Positions 1 to 8,384 of a stretch of DNA of 64,000 bases are shown one piece after another (within the stretch, counting starts at the first letter, position 1; the number at the start of each line of letters is the position of its first letter). The stretch is from Dyadobacter sp. CY345 (GTDB lineage Bacteria > Bacteroidota > Bacteroidia > Cytophagales > Spirosomataceae). Below the pieces are notes generated by a model. It saw only the letters and a list, made by a program, of their open reading frames with translations. It ran no database searches and had not been told where the DNA came from. Position numbers and translations under genes: made by a program. Location: assembly GCF_021502725.1 (NCBI RefSeq), contig NZ_JAKFFS010000003.1:711726-775725 (forward strand), in the 5' to 3' direction.

Positions 1-169
1 TAATTTCCGTAGATTCCACTTTGAGAGAAATCTCTTTGCTCAGCAATTCCTGCCCACGTAAAGTATGGGCCATGGAAATCCCACAGCATAAAATCGCAAT
101 AATCAGTTGCTTAACACTAGTGCGCATGACTTTGTAAACAACCCTTTTGAGGGGTATTTTTTTATTCAT
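1..169 (-). CDS. TonB-dependent receptor of SusC/RagA type, N-terminal fragment
   Basis: Only the first 56 codons lie in the window; the gene runs off the left edge. Starting at the ATG at 169 the frame is open to base 1. It encodes a basic start, a hydrophobic stretch (QLIIAILCCGISMA) and then KEISLKVEST, which resembles the start of the secretin/TonB short N-terminal (STN) domain of SusC-like receptors. It lies directly downstream of fecR on the same strand. In Bacteroidota the order sigma factor, FecR, receptor is standard, and the STN domain is the part that signals to FecR. The receptor would import a ligand across the outer membrane. The substrate cannot be told from this fragment. An internal ATG at codon 15 is an alternative start. 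Confidence 0.7.
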   Translation of the reverse strand, partial: MNKKIPLKRVVYKVMRTSVKQLIIAILCCGISMAHTLRGQELLSKEISLKVESTEI

Positions 170-216
170 AATTTTAAGAGTTTTTGTGGTTAACGAAACG
201 CAAAAACATGAAACAA

Positions 217-235
217 CCTGCTGATTTTCAGCAGG
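217..235 (-). other. Small hairpin between fecR and the receptor gene
   Basis: A perfect 8-bp stem (CCTGCTGA/TCAGCAGG) with a 3-nt loop. On the minus strand it is followed by a T-rich but interrupted run, so it could be a weak terminator or attenuator that lowers receptor transcription relative to the regulators, or a processing site. The function is inferred only. Confidence 0.35.
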
Positions 236-291
236 GACATTTTAGTGCCGTTGATGTTAGCGCATCCGCAGCACTTTTTTATTTAGATTAA

Positions 292-1293
292 CTATTTTGT
301 ACAGCCTTCTCCTCTTACGAACAGTGTGGTTCCACGTCGTTCATATGTGGCATTTATGGACCTGCAAATCAGATCAAGCTTTTCAAACAAGGAAAGATCT
401 GCCAGGTCACCTGTAAACAGGCAGGTTTCGACCGAATCATTTTCGATTACAATATCAATCCCGTATGCTTTTTCGAGCATCGTGAAAGCGTCTTTTACAG
501 GTGTTTCGAGAAACGAAAACACATAATCAGCTGGCAAGACCGAATGATTTAGTTTAGGATTTGAAACAATTGCCAACTCCATTTTCTTGGATTTTTTATC
601 AAAAACAATTTTCTGATTTCGAGTCAGGATTACACCGTTACTAATCTTTGATGCCCTTTCTTCCACTTCATAAACAGATACGCGCCCGGAGGCGACCTGA
701 ACTTCAATGGAACGTGCGTCGTCGTAGGATTTTACTGTAAAACTGGTCCCCAGAACCTGGGTTACTAAGTTTTCTGTCGAGACAATAAATGGTTTTGCTG
801 GATTTCTTTTGATCTGAAAAAAAGCTTCGCCATGTAAATAGACCAGTCGTTTCGTTTCGCCGAAATGTTCGGGATAGCTGATGCTGCTCTTTTTTTGAAG
901 TATTACGATACTCCCGTCTTCAAGCGGAATTCTTTGTGGAGTATCTGATGTATTTTTAATTTCAATGACGCCCTCTTTTTCGATGGACTGAATATTGGAT
1001 GTTTCTTTGTTATTGATCTGACTGAACGCGAACCAACATCCGACGATAAGCAAGATAGATGCTGCAATACCTTTTATCCAGGGTGAAAAGCGTAAAATAA
1101 AACTTTTGCTTGCTGTGCTTTTATCTACCTTTTTTTTGATCCGTTTTCCTATTTTTTCTTTTTCAGACTCAAAAACGGGTGACTCGTCAATAGAATTACT
1201 ATGAAGATAATCCTGAACGAATTTCTCCTCTGCCGGTGAGTGTTCGCCGGCCAGGTATTTTTGCAACAGGATATCGAAATCGAATTGATTCAT
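292..1293 (-). CDS. FecR-family anti-sigma factor
   Basis: A single-pass inner-membrane anti-sigma factor of 333 residues. Residues 1-70 form a charged cytoplasmic part expected to bind the sigma factor. Residues 72-92 are a transmembrane helix (IAASILLIVGCWFAF). Residues about 117-210 are the periplasmic FecR domain, including VLGTSFTVKSY. Residues about 258-327 match the DUF4974 C-terminal domain, which contacts the STN domain of a TonB receptor. It starts 19 bp after the sigma gene and is followed by the receptor gene at 169, so the three form a cell-surface signalling module. In this family the sensed ligand is usually the substrate of the neighbouring receptor, often a glycan or siderophore. 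Confidence 0.9.
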   Translation of the reverse strand: MNQFDFDILLQKYLAGEHSPAEEKFVQDYLHSNSIDESPVFESEKEKIGKRIKKKVDKSTASKSFILRFSPWIKGIAASILLIVGCWFAFSQINNKETSNIQSIEKEGVIEIKNTSDTPQRIPLEDGSIVILQKKSSISYPEHFGETKRLVYLHGEAFFQIKRNPAKPFIVSTENLVTQVLGTSFTVKSYDDARSIEVQVASGRVSVYEVEERASKISNGVILTRNQKIVFDKKSKKMELAIVSNPKLNHSVLPADYVFSFLETPVKDAFTMLEKAYGIDIVIENDSVETCLFTGDLADLSLFEKLDLICRSINATYERRGTTLFVRGEGCTK

Positions 1294-1312
1294 TATTTTG
1301 CTTTTTCGGATA

Positions 1313-1867
1313 TCAATTGGGTGTGTGATAGATCCAGAGGTGATCTTTTAAGATTTTTAGTGATTTTGTAATATGATATTCGACCGCTTTTTCAGAAAGA
1401 TTCAAATCCCTCGCGATGTCCTTGACGGATTGGTTCTCAAACCGGCTGAGCTGGAAAATTTTACTCGTTTTTTCCGGTAGTTTTTTTAACGCATTGTCCA
1501 ACGCTGTGGACAGATCGGTAAACTCCACATCCTGTTCTGTAATGGAAGACTCCTGCATTTTTTGAAGAAGAACATATTCCTTGTACTTCCGCCAGGTGAT
1601 TTTTGATTTGATGAAATTCGTGATCAGATGTTTCATCGAAATCACCAGGTATGAACTTAGATGCCGGATATTGCTTTCAGTTCTGCGGTTCCATAGACTT
1701 TCAAACAGGTCATGAACCAGTTCTTCCGCTTCTTCACGAGTTCCGATCTGGTGGTAGGCAATACAAAATAATTTATACCAGTACCGGTCATAGATTTCCC
1801 CGAAAGCAGGTTTGCTGCCTTCAATCAGTTTAATAACCAGCTGTTCATCGGTTAACAACTTGCTCAT
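1313..1867 (-). CDS. ECF RNA polymerase sigma factor (Bacteroidota family 1)
   Basis: A 184-residue ECF sigma factor. Region 2 spans about residues 14-85, with the core-binding part around EEAEELVHDLFESLW. Region 4 spans about 120-178, with a helix-turn-helix in VKDIARDLNLSEKAVEYHITKSL that would read the -35 element. Length and layout fit the Bacteroidota sigma-70 expansion family that pairs with FecR. It is first in the unit sigma-fecR-receptor and has its own promoter box upstream. The protein is held inactive by FecR until the receptor is occupied (family knowledge). Confidence 0.92.
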   Translation of the reverse strand: MSKLLTDEQLVIKLIEGSKPAFGEIYDRYWYKLFCIAYHQIGTREEAEELVHDLFESLWNRRTESNIRHLSSYLVISMKHLITNFIKSKITWRKYKEYVLLQKMQESSITEQDVEFTDLSTALDNALKKLPEKTSKIFQLSRFENQSVKDIARDLNLSEKAVEYHITKSLKILKDHLWIYHTPN

Positions 1868-1889
1868 CCGGGAATTCGTTATGGAACTA

Positions 1890-1897
1890 CAAAGGTA
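1890..1897 (-). promoter_or_regulatory. -7 promoter box of the ECF sigma gene
   Basis: On the minus strand this reads TACCTTTG, an exact match to the Bacteroidota -7 consensus TAnnTTTG, 22 bp upstream of the sigma ATG. It predicts a leader of roughly 15-20 nt. No well-spaced -33 TTG was found, so regulation may need an activator or another sigma factor. Confidence 0.6.
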
Positions 1898-2063
1898 TGG
1901 TCAAACAAAGCACAAAAATCCCTAACCCGTTTTAAGATTATTTTAAATAAATTTTAGTTTACGTCTGGTTATATAAATATTTTTAAAAATTCTGCGACAT
2001 ACCTGGCTCTGAAAAACTGGTAATTTATGATATACGCAACCTAATAAACGGGGTTTAAAACCA

Positions 2064-2095
2064 AAAAATGCCCTGCTGATAGGCAGAGCATTTTT
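2064..2095 (-). terminator. Intrinsic terminator after dedA
   Basis: An interrupted hairpin with outer arms AAAATGC/GCATTTT and inner CTGC/GCAG, flanked by an A-run on one side and a T-run on the other. It lies 30 bp beyond the dedA stop. On the minus strand the stem is followed by six T residues. Confidence 0.65.
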
Positions 2096-2124
2096 AGAAT
2101 ATTTATTAAAAATGAAGCTAAATA

Positions 2125-2784
2125 CTATGCAGCAGCATTTTGCTTTGACATTTTGCTTTTGAAAAACTGGTAGATCATAGGTAGAATTGAGAATCCGATT
2201 ATTCCAAAAATAACCAGTTCAAAGTTCTTTTTCACGATCTCCATGTTTCCGAAGAAATATCCAAGTAGTGTCAGAGATGGTACCCAAAGAACAGCTCCAA
2301 GGACACAGTAACCGATATATTTTGAGTAATTCATACTTCCCGCACCCGCAACAAAAGGAGCGACCGTACGAACGATAGGGATAAAACGAGCCATGATCAC
2401 AGTGCTTCCGCCATGTTTTTCATAAAAAGCTTCTGTTTTTTCAAGATATTCTCTTTTAAGGAAAAGGATTCTTTCGCGTTTTTTTATCTCGCCACCGAAC
2501 TTCTTACCCATAAAATAATTGAGGTTGTCACCCAACAACGCAGCGATGATCAGGATAACGATGATCAGAAAAACGTTCAGGCCTGTTCCTTCATTGGCAG
2601 CAATCGCGCCGGCTGCAAAAAGAAGCGAATCGCCAGGAAGAAGCGGCATAATAACTAACCCGGTTTCTGTAAAAACAATGAGAAATAAGATCACATAGGT
2701 AAGCGTACCGTACTCCTGAACGATATCAAACAAATGCTTATCCAGATGGAGGAAAAAATCAATAAACTGCGTTAAAAATTCCAT
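2125..2784 (-). CDS. DedA-family membrane protein
   Basis: A 219-residue polytopic inner-membrane protein of the DedA (SNARE-associated, PF09335) family. The family hallmarks are present: an acidic residue and LPGD motif near the first re-entrant segment (E40, LPGDSLLF at 49-56) and the arginine-rich segment RFIPIVRT at 133-140 followed by PFVAGAGSM. Bacterial DedA proteins are linked to proton-dependent lipid (undecaprenyl or phospholipid) transport and envelope homeostasis. It lies 55 bp downstream of the phosphosulfolactate synthase gene on the same strand and may be cotranscribed with it. The substrate is not known. Confidence 0.9.
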   Translation of the reverse strand: MEFLTQFIDFFLHLDKHLFDIVQEYGTLTYVILFLIVFTETGLVIMPLLPGDSLLFAAGAIAANEGTGLNVFLIIVILIIAALLGDNLNYFMGKKFGGEIKKRERILFLKREYLEKTEAFYEKHGGSTVIMARFIPIVRTVAPFVAGAGSMNYSKYIGYCVLGAVLWVPSLTLLGYFFGNMEIVKKNFELVIFGIIGFSILPMIYQFFKSKMSKQNAAA

Positions 2785-2839
2785 TGCTTTTTAAGTTTAA
2801 CCAATTAGTTATAAATATGAAAGGTGAGCTTTAAAACAG

Positions 2840-3634
2840 TTATTTCGAATCAACTTTCCATTCTTTCTTTGTTTTGGCATTCAGGAAGTGCGTGAAAGTA
2901 TCACCGCGTAACCCTAAACGAATCGTTTCTAATGGGATAAGCTCGCTCGGAGCAATATTTCCCAAATTCACGTTAGCACCCAAGAGTTTGACAAACCAGA
3001 CCTGCTGAGATTTTTGAGGCGCTTCCCACAACATTTTTTCAAAGGGAATCTGCGTTAAAATCTCTTCAACCAAACCCTGACGAACCTCGCCGCTAGCTCT
3101 GAAAAGTCCTACATTTCCGGATTCTCTTGCTTCTCCGATCACTTTCCAGGCGCCTGCTTCCAGTTCAGACTGGATGAGCTGGATCCATTTATAAGGAGGG
3201 ATGATTTTATTTTCGTCTTTTGATCCAACTTCTGACAAAACCGTTACCTGCTGAGCCAGTTTGCGAATATATTCACATTTCACATCCTGAGGCATTTCAA
3301 TAGAGCCATCAGAAACCTCAGCAAATTTGAGGTCATATTTATCCAGTAATTTACGGTAGTCATCAAACTGATTTCTTACCACAAAAGCTTCAAATAATGT
3401 GCCGCCGAAATAAACCGGAATCCCGGCATTTTTATATACTGCTAATTTTTCATCAAGGTTGGAGGTTACATAGGAAGTGGCCCATCCAAGCTTTACGATA
3501 TCTATAAATGTGGAGGCACTGGAAAGCATATCTTCGGTTTCCCTGATACTAAGCCCTTTATCCATAACCATCGTAATTCCCTTTTCACGAGGCTTTTCTG
3601 AACGGGAAGGAATTTGTGATAACGTAAAATTCAT
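2840..3634 (-). CDS. Phosphosulfolactate synthase (ComA family)
   Basis: A 264-residue TIM-barrel protein of the ComA family, which adds sulfite to phosphoenolpyruvate to give phosphosulfolactate. Conserved family segments are visible: KGITMVMDKGLS near the start, DIVKLGWATSY, GIPVYFGGTLFEAF, EVSDGS, VLSEVGSK and EARESGNVGLF. I chose the ATG at 3634 because the longer frame begins with TTG at 3682 and a -7 promoter box (3671-3678) lies inside that extension. In archaea ComA serves coenzyme M synthesis. Here a role in making sulfolactate or a sulfonate headgroup such as that of sulfonolipids is possible, but this is inference. No comB or comC neighbour is present. Confidence 0.85.
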   Translation of the reverse strand: MNFTLSQIPSRSEKPREKGITMVMDKGLSIRETEDMLSSASTFIDIVKLGWATSYVTSNLDEKLAVYKNAGIPVYFGGTLFEAFVVRNQFDDYRKLLDKYDLKFAEVSDGSIEMPQDVKCEYIRKLAQQVTVLSEVGSKDENKIIPPYKWIQLIQSELEAGAWKVIGEARESGNVGLFRASGEVRQGLVEEILTQIPFEKMLWEAPQKSQQVWFVKLLGANVNLGNIAPSELIPLETIRLGLRGDTFTHFLNAKTKKEWKVDSK

Positions 3635-3670
3635 ATTTGGATACTCTTTTAAGTCTTCGAAAAACTCGGG

Positions 3671-3678
3671 CAAAGGTA
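3671..3678 (-). promoter_or_regulatory. -7 promoter box of the phosphosulfolactate synthase gene
   Basis: On the minus strand this reads TACCTTTG, an exact TAnnTTTG match. It implies a transcript starting near 3665 with a leader of about 30 nt before the ATG at 3634. It is the main reason for rejecting the TTG start at 3682. Confidence 0.6.
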
Positions 3679-3803
3679 GCAATTACCTTTGATACGTAGC
3701 AATAAAATCAGTAGTATTGACTTATTGTAATAGTTAAATCTACGATAATTAATATTTCAGGAATACATCCGGTTTAATATTTCACTCTTTGACTACTTTT
3801 AAA

Positions 3804-4277
3804 ATGCTGGTATCGGATAATTCATCGCAGAAAAAACATGAATCACGGTTGGAGTATATGCAATCATTCACCGGTCAATTGATGAAGGAAAGTTTGTCGC
3901 CTGTCGGGAGATGGCTAAATGGAAAATTACTCGACATTCAGGATGGGAATATGAGTGTCGAATTTATTGTTCGCGAGGATATGTCAAATCCGATGGGCGT
4001 GTTGCACGGCGGAATTGCTGCGACTATTCTTGATGATGTGGTTGGAACTATGGTTTATGCTCTTGGCCGTGAGTTTGCTTACACCTCTGTTAATTTGAAC
4101 TGCGACTTTCTACACGCAGCAAGGACAGGTGAAACCATTATTGCTGAGGCAAAAGTGGTTCGGGCGGGCAAGAATATTATTCATGTTGAAGGTATGATTA
4201 AAAATCCGGCAGGACTGATTATCGCGAAATGCAGCAGTAATCTGATTCAAACAGGCTTTAAAATTCCGCCTCATTAA
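3804..4277 (+). CDS. Hotdog-fold thioesterase (PaaI/YbgC-like)
   Basis: A small acyl-CoA thioesterase-type protein of about 157 residues from the ATG at 3804; a TTG at 3789 would add five residues. The hotdog core contains MGVLHGGIAATILDD, the signature of PaaI-like enzymes with the catalytic HGG and a downstream acidic residue. The second half (VNLNCDFLHAARTGETIIAEAKVV) gives the usual sheet. Such enzymes hydrolyse acyl- or aryl-CoA thioesters in the cytoplasm; the acyl substrate is unknown. It is convergent with the ABC exporter and their ends overlap by 4 bp. Confidence 0.87.
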   Translation: MLVSDNSSQKKHESRLEYMQSFTGQLMKESLSPVGRWLNGKLLDIQDGNMSVEFIVREDMSNPMGVLHGGIAATILDDVVGTMVYALGREFAYTSVNLNCDFLHAARTGETIIAEAKVVRAGKNIIHVEGMIKNPAGLIIAKCSSNLIQTGFKIPPH

Positions 4278-6121
4278 AGATAACCCTGAGCCTGTAGCTG
4301 AAAAAGTTCTGCGTATTTTCCATCCAGATTTAGTAATTCTTCATGCGAACCATACTCAATTAATCTGCCTTTTTCCATGAAAAGAATTCGGTCCGCCATT
4401 CGCACCGTTGAAAACCGGTGTGAGATAAGCACAGCCATTTTTCCATTAATTAATTCGCTGAACCGTTGGAAAACTTTATGCTCCGCTCTGGCATCAAGCG
4501 CGGAAGTCGGTTCATCGAGAACGATAAGCTGAGCGTCGCGCATGTAGGCTCTGGCCAAGGCAATTTTCTGCCACTGACCACCTGAAAGTTCTGTCCCTTC
4601 TTTGAATCTCTTGCCCAAAACCTGCTCAAAACCATTAGGAAGCTGGTCAATAACCTCGTTGGCCATACTCATTCCGGACGCAATTTGGATAGCCTCCTTG
4701 TCATTAATATTATCAATGTCACCTACTGCAATATTATCAGAAACGGTCATTTCATAGCGGATATAATCCTGAAAAATGATACCAATATTTGCTCTTAAAT
4801 CAGCCAGTTTATAATCCAAGATATCGATTCCGTCAATTAATATTCTGCCTTCGGTTGGTTTATACAAACACGCCAAAAGCTTAACCAGCGTTGTCTTTCC
4901 AGCGCCGTTTTCACCAACAAGAGCAAGTTTTTCTCCTGCATTTAAGGTGAATGAAAGATTCCTTATCGCCCAAAAATCACTTTCCGGATATTTGAAACTT
5001 ACATTCTCAAAAACAATACCTCTTTGGATTGGTCGTGGGATAAGATGGCCATTTTCATTTGCCAGAATTGTCGGTTGTATTTCAAAAAAATCAAACAGAT
5101 CTTTAAGATAAAGTGCATTTTCAGCGATACCGGAAAACCTGCTCATAATGCCTTGTAACATACCGTGCATCCTTTGAAAAGAACCGGAAAGAAATGTCAT
5201 CGTACCGATTGTGATCAATCCCGCGAGCGTTTGTACCAATACAAAAACATAAGCTGCATAATAAGCAATGGTGCCAATTGCAGACAAAAGATATCCCCAG
5301 CCAGCGCGACTAATCGCAATTTTACGGTTTGCCAGATAATATTCTTCGGACAATTCTTTGAAACGTTTTGCCAGATAATTTTCCAGACCAAAAACCTTGA
5401 CCTCTTTGGCCGTTTCCGCACTTGATCCGAGATAGCGCAGATAATCCAATTCGCGCCTTTCCGGCGTCCAGCTTCTTGTCAGTGAATAAGTTCTTTCGTT
5501 AAAATGAGTTTCCCCTAAAAAAGAAGGAATAACGGCTATGATCAATATTAAAATGAGCCAGGGATTGAAAATGACCAATCCGGCTCCGAGAGAAAGCAGC
5601 GTTAAAATATCCTGTATCTGTGCGAGTGTTTGAGTAAGCAAAACAGTTCGGCCGGCAGTCTGGCGTCTTGCACGTTCCAGTTTGTCATAAAAAACAGGAT
5701 TTTCAAACTGATATAAATCCAGCTTTGCAGCATGATGTACCAGATCGACCGACGTTTTATTAGCGACCAGATCACCCAAAAGGCTGTCAAAAAGATTTAT
5801 ACAACGATTTAAGAGGTCGGATACAATGGTTAATCCTAATTCAGCGGCAACCAACATCCAAAGATAGTCATGCGAATCAGCGCGATGATCAATTAATCGG
5901 ACGACTTGATCAATAATTTCTTTACCAATGTAAAGCATTATCAGCGGAAGGCCGGATTTTATAAGCCGGAAAATAATATTTCCTAATGTGAGCAATTTAT
6001 TGGTTTCCCAGACCAGACGGAAAAAACGAGGGAGGTTTTGTAAAGCAGAAAATCGCTTTTTAAATGATTCTGAGGGTTGTTTTGGATTTTTAAAGGACTT
6101 CGTTGCAGGAATTTTCTTCAA
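4274..6121 (-). CDS. ABC exporter, fused membrane and ATPase domains
   Basis: A half-transporter of 615 residues, MsbA/MdlB-like in layout. Residues about 40-340 form the six-helix membrane domain and 368-605 the ATPase. Walker A is GENGAGKTT (403-411), the Q-loop glutamine is 451, the signature is LSGGQ (512-516), Walker B is LIVLDEP and the switch histidine is 568. All catalytic residues are intact, so it should be an active homodimeric exporter; the cargo (lipid, peptide or drug) cannot be told. The start is a TTG at 6121: an in-frame stop lies two codons upstream and the next methionine is at residue 62, inside the first helix. Confidence 0.92.
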   Translation of the reverse strand: MKKIPATKSFKNPKQPSESFKKRFSALQNLPRFFRLVWETNKLLTLGNIIFRLIKSGLPLIMLYIGKEIIDQVVRLIDHRADSHDYLWMLVAAELGLTIVSDLLNRCINLFDSLLGDLVANKTSVDLVHHAAKLDLYQFENPVFYDKLERARRQTAGRTVLLTQTLAQIQDILTLLSLGAGLVIFNPWLILILIIAVIPSFLGETHFNERTYSLTRSWTPERRELDYLRYLGSSAETAKEVKVFGLENYLAKRFKELSEEYYLANRKIAISRAGWGYLLSAIGTIAYYAAYVFVLVQTLAGLITIGTMTFLSGSFQRMHGMLQGIMSRFSGIAENALYLKDLFDFFEIQPTILANENGHLIPRPIQRGIVFENVSFKYPESDFWAIRNLSFTLNAGEKLALVGENGAGKTTLVKLLACLYKPTEGRILIDGIDILDYKLADLRANIGIIFQDYIRYEMTVSDNIAVGDIDNINDKEAIQIASGMSMANEVIDQLPNGFEQVLGKRFKEGTELSGGQWQKIALARAYMRDAQLIVLDEPTSALDARAEHKVFQRFSELINGKMAVLISHRFSTVRMADRILFMEKGRLIEYGSHEELLNLDGKYAELFQLQAQGYL

Positions 6122-6254
6122 TAGTTAAAATGAGTATGGTGACTTTCTGTTAATCATTTTGTTATGAAAAAAGTTCTCTGTAAATCAATTGCTTTTGCCC
6201 GCTAATAAATCAGATCGATTTAATTTGATCCCCGGAGTTTACCGGCCTAAATAT

Positions 6255-6262
6255 TACCTTTG
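6255..6262 (+). promoter_or_regulatory. -7 promoter box immediately before mazG
   Basis: TACCTTTG, an exact TAnnTTTG match that ends only 4 bp before the ATG at 6267. If used, transcription would start at or next to the start codon, giving a leaderless or nearly leaderless mRNA. Confidence 0.5.
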
Positions 6263-6266
6263 TAGA

Positions 6267-7097
6267 ATGGAAAAAAACTTCAATGACTTGTCAGAAAATC
6301 GCCAGCAGCAGCTTATGGCTTTTGATCGTTTGCTAACCATTATGGATGAACTTCGTGAACAGTGCCCCTGGGACCGGAAGCAGACGCTGGAAAGTTTACG
6401 ACATCTTACAATAGAAGAAACTTATGAATTATCTGACGCAATTCTTGAAAATGACCTGCCGGAAATAAAAAAGGAATTGGGAGATGTGCTTTTGCATATT
6501 GTTTTTTATGCCAAAATCGCGTCGGAGCATACTGAAATCGGGAAAAGTTTCGATATCGCTGATGTATTAACCGGAATTTGTGAAAAACTGATTTCTCGAC
6601 ATCCTCATATCTACGGCGATGCAAAAGCGGATACGGAGGAGCAGGTAAAGCAGAATTGGGAAAAACTGAAATTGAAAGAAGGTAATAAATCTGTATTATC
6701 TGGCGTGCCTGGATCTTTGCCTGCGCTTGTGAAGGCTATGCGCATTCAGGAAAAGGCCCGCGGAGCTGGCTTCGACTGGGATGAAAAACAGCAGGTATGG
6801 GCGAAGGTTGAAGAGGAATTACAGGAGTTTAAAGAAAACTTCAATATTGAAACGCAGGTTGTAATTGACCAGAAGGAAGCGGAAGGAGAGTTTGGCGATC
6901 TGCTTTTCTCACTGGTTAATTATTCGAGATTCGTTGATATTAATCCGGAAACGGCATTAGAAAGAACAAATAAAAAGTTTATCCGCCGGTTTCAATATAT
7001 GGAAGAAGCATCGAAGTTGGATGGGAAGTCACTAACAGAAATGACGCTTTCAGAGATGGATGAATATTGGAACCAGGCAAAGGCTTTGAAGGTTTAA
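6267..7097 (+). CDS. mazG: Nucleoside triphosphate pyrophosphohydrolase MazG
   Basis: A 276-residue protein with two MazG all-alpha NTP pyrophosphatase domains, the E. coli MazG layout. The first domain has CPWDRKQT, EETYEL and KELGDVLLHIVFY. The second has EEELQEF and EGEFGDLLFSLVNYSRF, the EExxE/ExxD pattern that binds magnesium. It hydrolyses (d)NTPs to monophosphates and pyrophosphate and cleans the nucleotide pool. I start it at the ATG at 6267, not the TTG at 6189, because the family begins near here and a -7 box lies in the extension. It is divergent from the ABC exporter gene. Confidence 0.93.
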   Translation: MEKNFNDLSENRQQQLMAFDRLLTIMDELREQCPWDRKQTLESLRHLTIEETYELSDAILENDLPEIKKELGDVLLHIVFYAKIASEHTEIGKSFDIADVLTGICEKLISRHPHIYGDAKADTEEQVKQNWEKLKLKEGNKSVLSGVPGSLPALVKAMRIQEKARGAGFDWDEKQQVWAKVEEELQEFKENFNIETQVVIDQKEAEGEFGDLLFSLVNYSRFVDINPETALERTNKKFIRRFQYMEEASKLDGKSLTEMTLSEMDEYWNQAKALKV

Positions 7098-7240
7098 ATG
7101 TGTTGTTTAAGGTAATTTTACGCGGTAGATTCAAATAATTATTCAAAGTTGGAATATGATTTGTGTCAATAATGATTGTTTTTGATATTGTATAAAGTTT
7201 CAGTTCACTGAGAATTGCTTATCAACTAACACACGCTAAA

Positions 7241-7708
7241 ATGTACATTGAAGACCGAATTGCACAATTAGAAATAGTATCCGTGGATCAGGGAAAGCAG
7301 ATAGAAATGATTGCAGACGGGTTAGGCAAACTGACAATCGAGATGCATAAGGGTTTTGCTGAATCTAAAAAGCAAAATACTTTACTGCGTCATGATATAT
7401 CACTTTTGCAAAAGGATATGTCTGGTTTACGAAAGGATATTTCTGGTTTACGAAAGGATATGTCCGGTTTACAAAAGGATATGTCCGGCCAAAAAAAGGA
7501 TATTGAATCTTTAAAATCCGACGTAATTGGTTTGAAAGAAGACGTAAACAAATTAAAAATCGACGTTGCTGTTATTCAACAGGATTTAAAAGATATCCGT
7601 CATGAAATGGACGAGCGCTTTAATTTGATAGATTTAAGATTTGATAAGATGGAAAGTAACTTTAATGGAAAATTTGACTTACTTGTCGAACTCATTAAAG
7701 CGAAATAA
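7241..7708 (+). CDS. Coiled-coil protein with heptad repeats
   Basis: A 155-residue, highly charged protein without signal peptide or membrane segment, predicted to be almost wholly coiled coil. The centre consists of near-identical heptads of the form KDMSGLR/KDISGLR/KDMSGLQ, encoded by a 21-bp tandem repeat at 7414-7497. It ends with a hydrophobic tail (FDLLVELIKAK). No function is recognisable; similar short proteins are often called DUF or tail-fibre-like, but nothing phage-related is nearby. The stop lies 9 bp before the thiamine pyrophosphokinase start, so the two are probably cotranscribed. Confidence 0.7.
   Translation: MYIEDRIAQLEIVSVDQGKQIEMIADGLGKLTIEMHKGFAESKKQNTLLRHDISLLQKDMSGLRKDISGLRKDMSGLQKDMSGQKKDIESLKSDVIGLKEDVNKLKIDVAVIQQDLKDIRHEMDERFNLIDLRFDKMESNFNGKFDLLVELIKAK
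7414..7497 (+). repeat. 21-bp tandem repeat, four copies, in a coding region
   Basis: Four consecutive 21-bp units begin at 7414, 7435, 7456 and 7477, each opening with GGATAT and coding one heptad of the coiled coil. The copies differ at a few positions. Since 21 is a multiple of three, gain or loss of a unit keeps the frame and changes coiled-coil length by seven residues. Confidence 0.85.
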
Positions 7709-7717
7709 GATTAATAA

Positions 7718-8380
7718 ATGTCTTCACATCATATTATCAGAGAAAAGCAGGAACCTGCACTTATTATCGCCAATGGTGAAGCATGTAGTGAAGAATTGCT
7801 TGGGCAATTATTAGAATGGAGTCCGCTGGTCTTGGTTTTAGATCATGCTATTTACCGGGTTCTGGATTTAGGAATTAAAGTAGATGTTTGGCTGGGCGAC
7901 TTTGATCATAATCATGACTTCGAGGAAATACGGTCCCGGCAGGATCCGATAAAAATTGTCCATACGCCGGACCAGGAAAAAACAGATCTTGAAAAGGCAA
8001 TTGATTATTTAGTTGACGAGGGTTTTCCTGCTGCCAATATTGTCTGGGCAACTGGTCGGCGCGCTGATCATGCGATTACGAATATCACCAATCTGGTTCG
8101 CTACAAAGAAATTATTCGTCTGGTTTTATTTGATGACTATTCCAAAATATTTCCCTTATCGGGAATTTTTGAAAAGTGGTATGTCGCCGGCACGCCAATT
8201 TCCCTAATTCCGGTAGGAGTGGTGGAAGGGATTAAGACAGAAGGTTTAAAATATAATCTGAATGACGAAACACTGACGCTCGGTCATCGTACAGGAAATA
8301 GCAATGAGGCGGAAACTGATGGTATGGTTCGAATTTCCGCCCGAAATGGTGACTTGTTAATTATGGAGTGTTGGGATTAG
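7718..8380 (+). CDS. Thiamine pyrophosphokinase
   Basis: A 220-residue protein with the thiamine pyrophosphokinase fold. Visible family motifs are IIANGE near the start, VDVWLGDFDH (the GDxD metal and ATP site), DQEKTDLEKAI (the conserved DKDxTDxxKA-like segment) and the GRRADH loop. The C-terminal part has the beta-sandwich that binds thiamine (TEGLKYNL, ending in GDLLIM). It converts thiamine plus ATP to thiamine pyrophosphate in the cytoplasm. The GDFDH in place of the common GDxDS is a small deviation. It converges on the M1 peptidase gene with only 4 bp between stops and no visible terminator. Confidence 0.87.
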   Translation: MSSHHIIREKQEPALIIANGEACSEELLGQLLEWSPLVLVLDHAIYRVLDLGIKVDVWLGDFDHNHDFEEIRSRQDPIKIVHTPDQEKTDLEKAIDYLVDEGFPAANIVWATGRRADHAITNITNLVRYKEIIRLVLFDDYSKIFPLSGIFEKWYVAGTPISLIPVGVVEGIKTEGLKYNLNDETLTLGHRTGNSNEAETDGMVRISARNGDLLIMECWD

Positions 8381-8384
8381 ACCC

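Noticed and set aside
3635..3682. TTG-started N-terminal extension of the phosphosulfolactate synthase
   Set aside because: A perfect -7 promoter box lies inside it and an ATG at 3634 starts where the family does.
7414..7497. Short CRISPR or phage tail-fibre gene
   Set aside because: Repeats are contiguous coding heptads with no spacers, and no phage genes are nearby.
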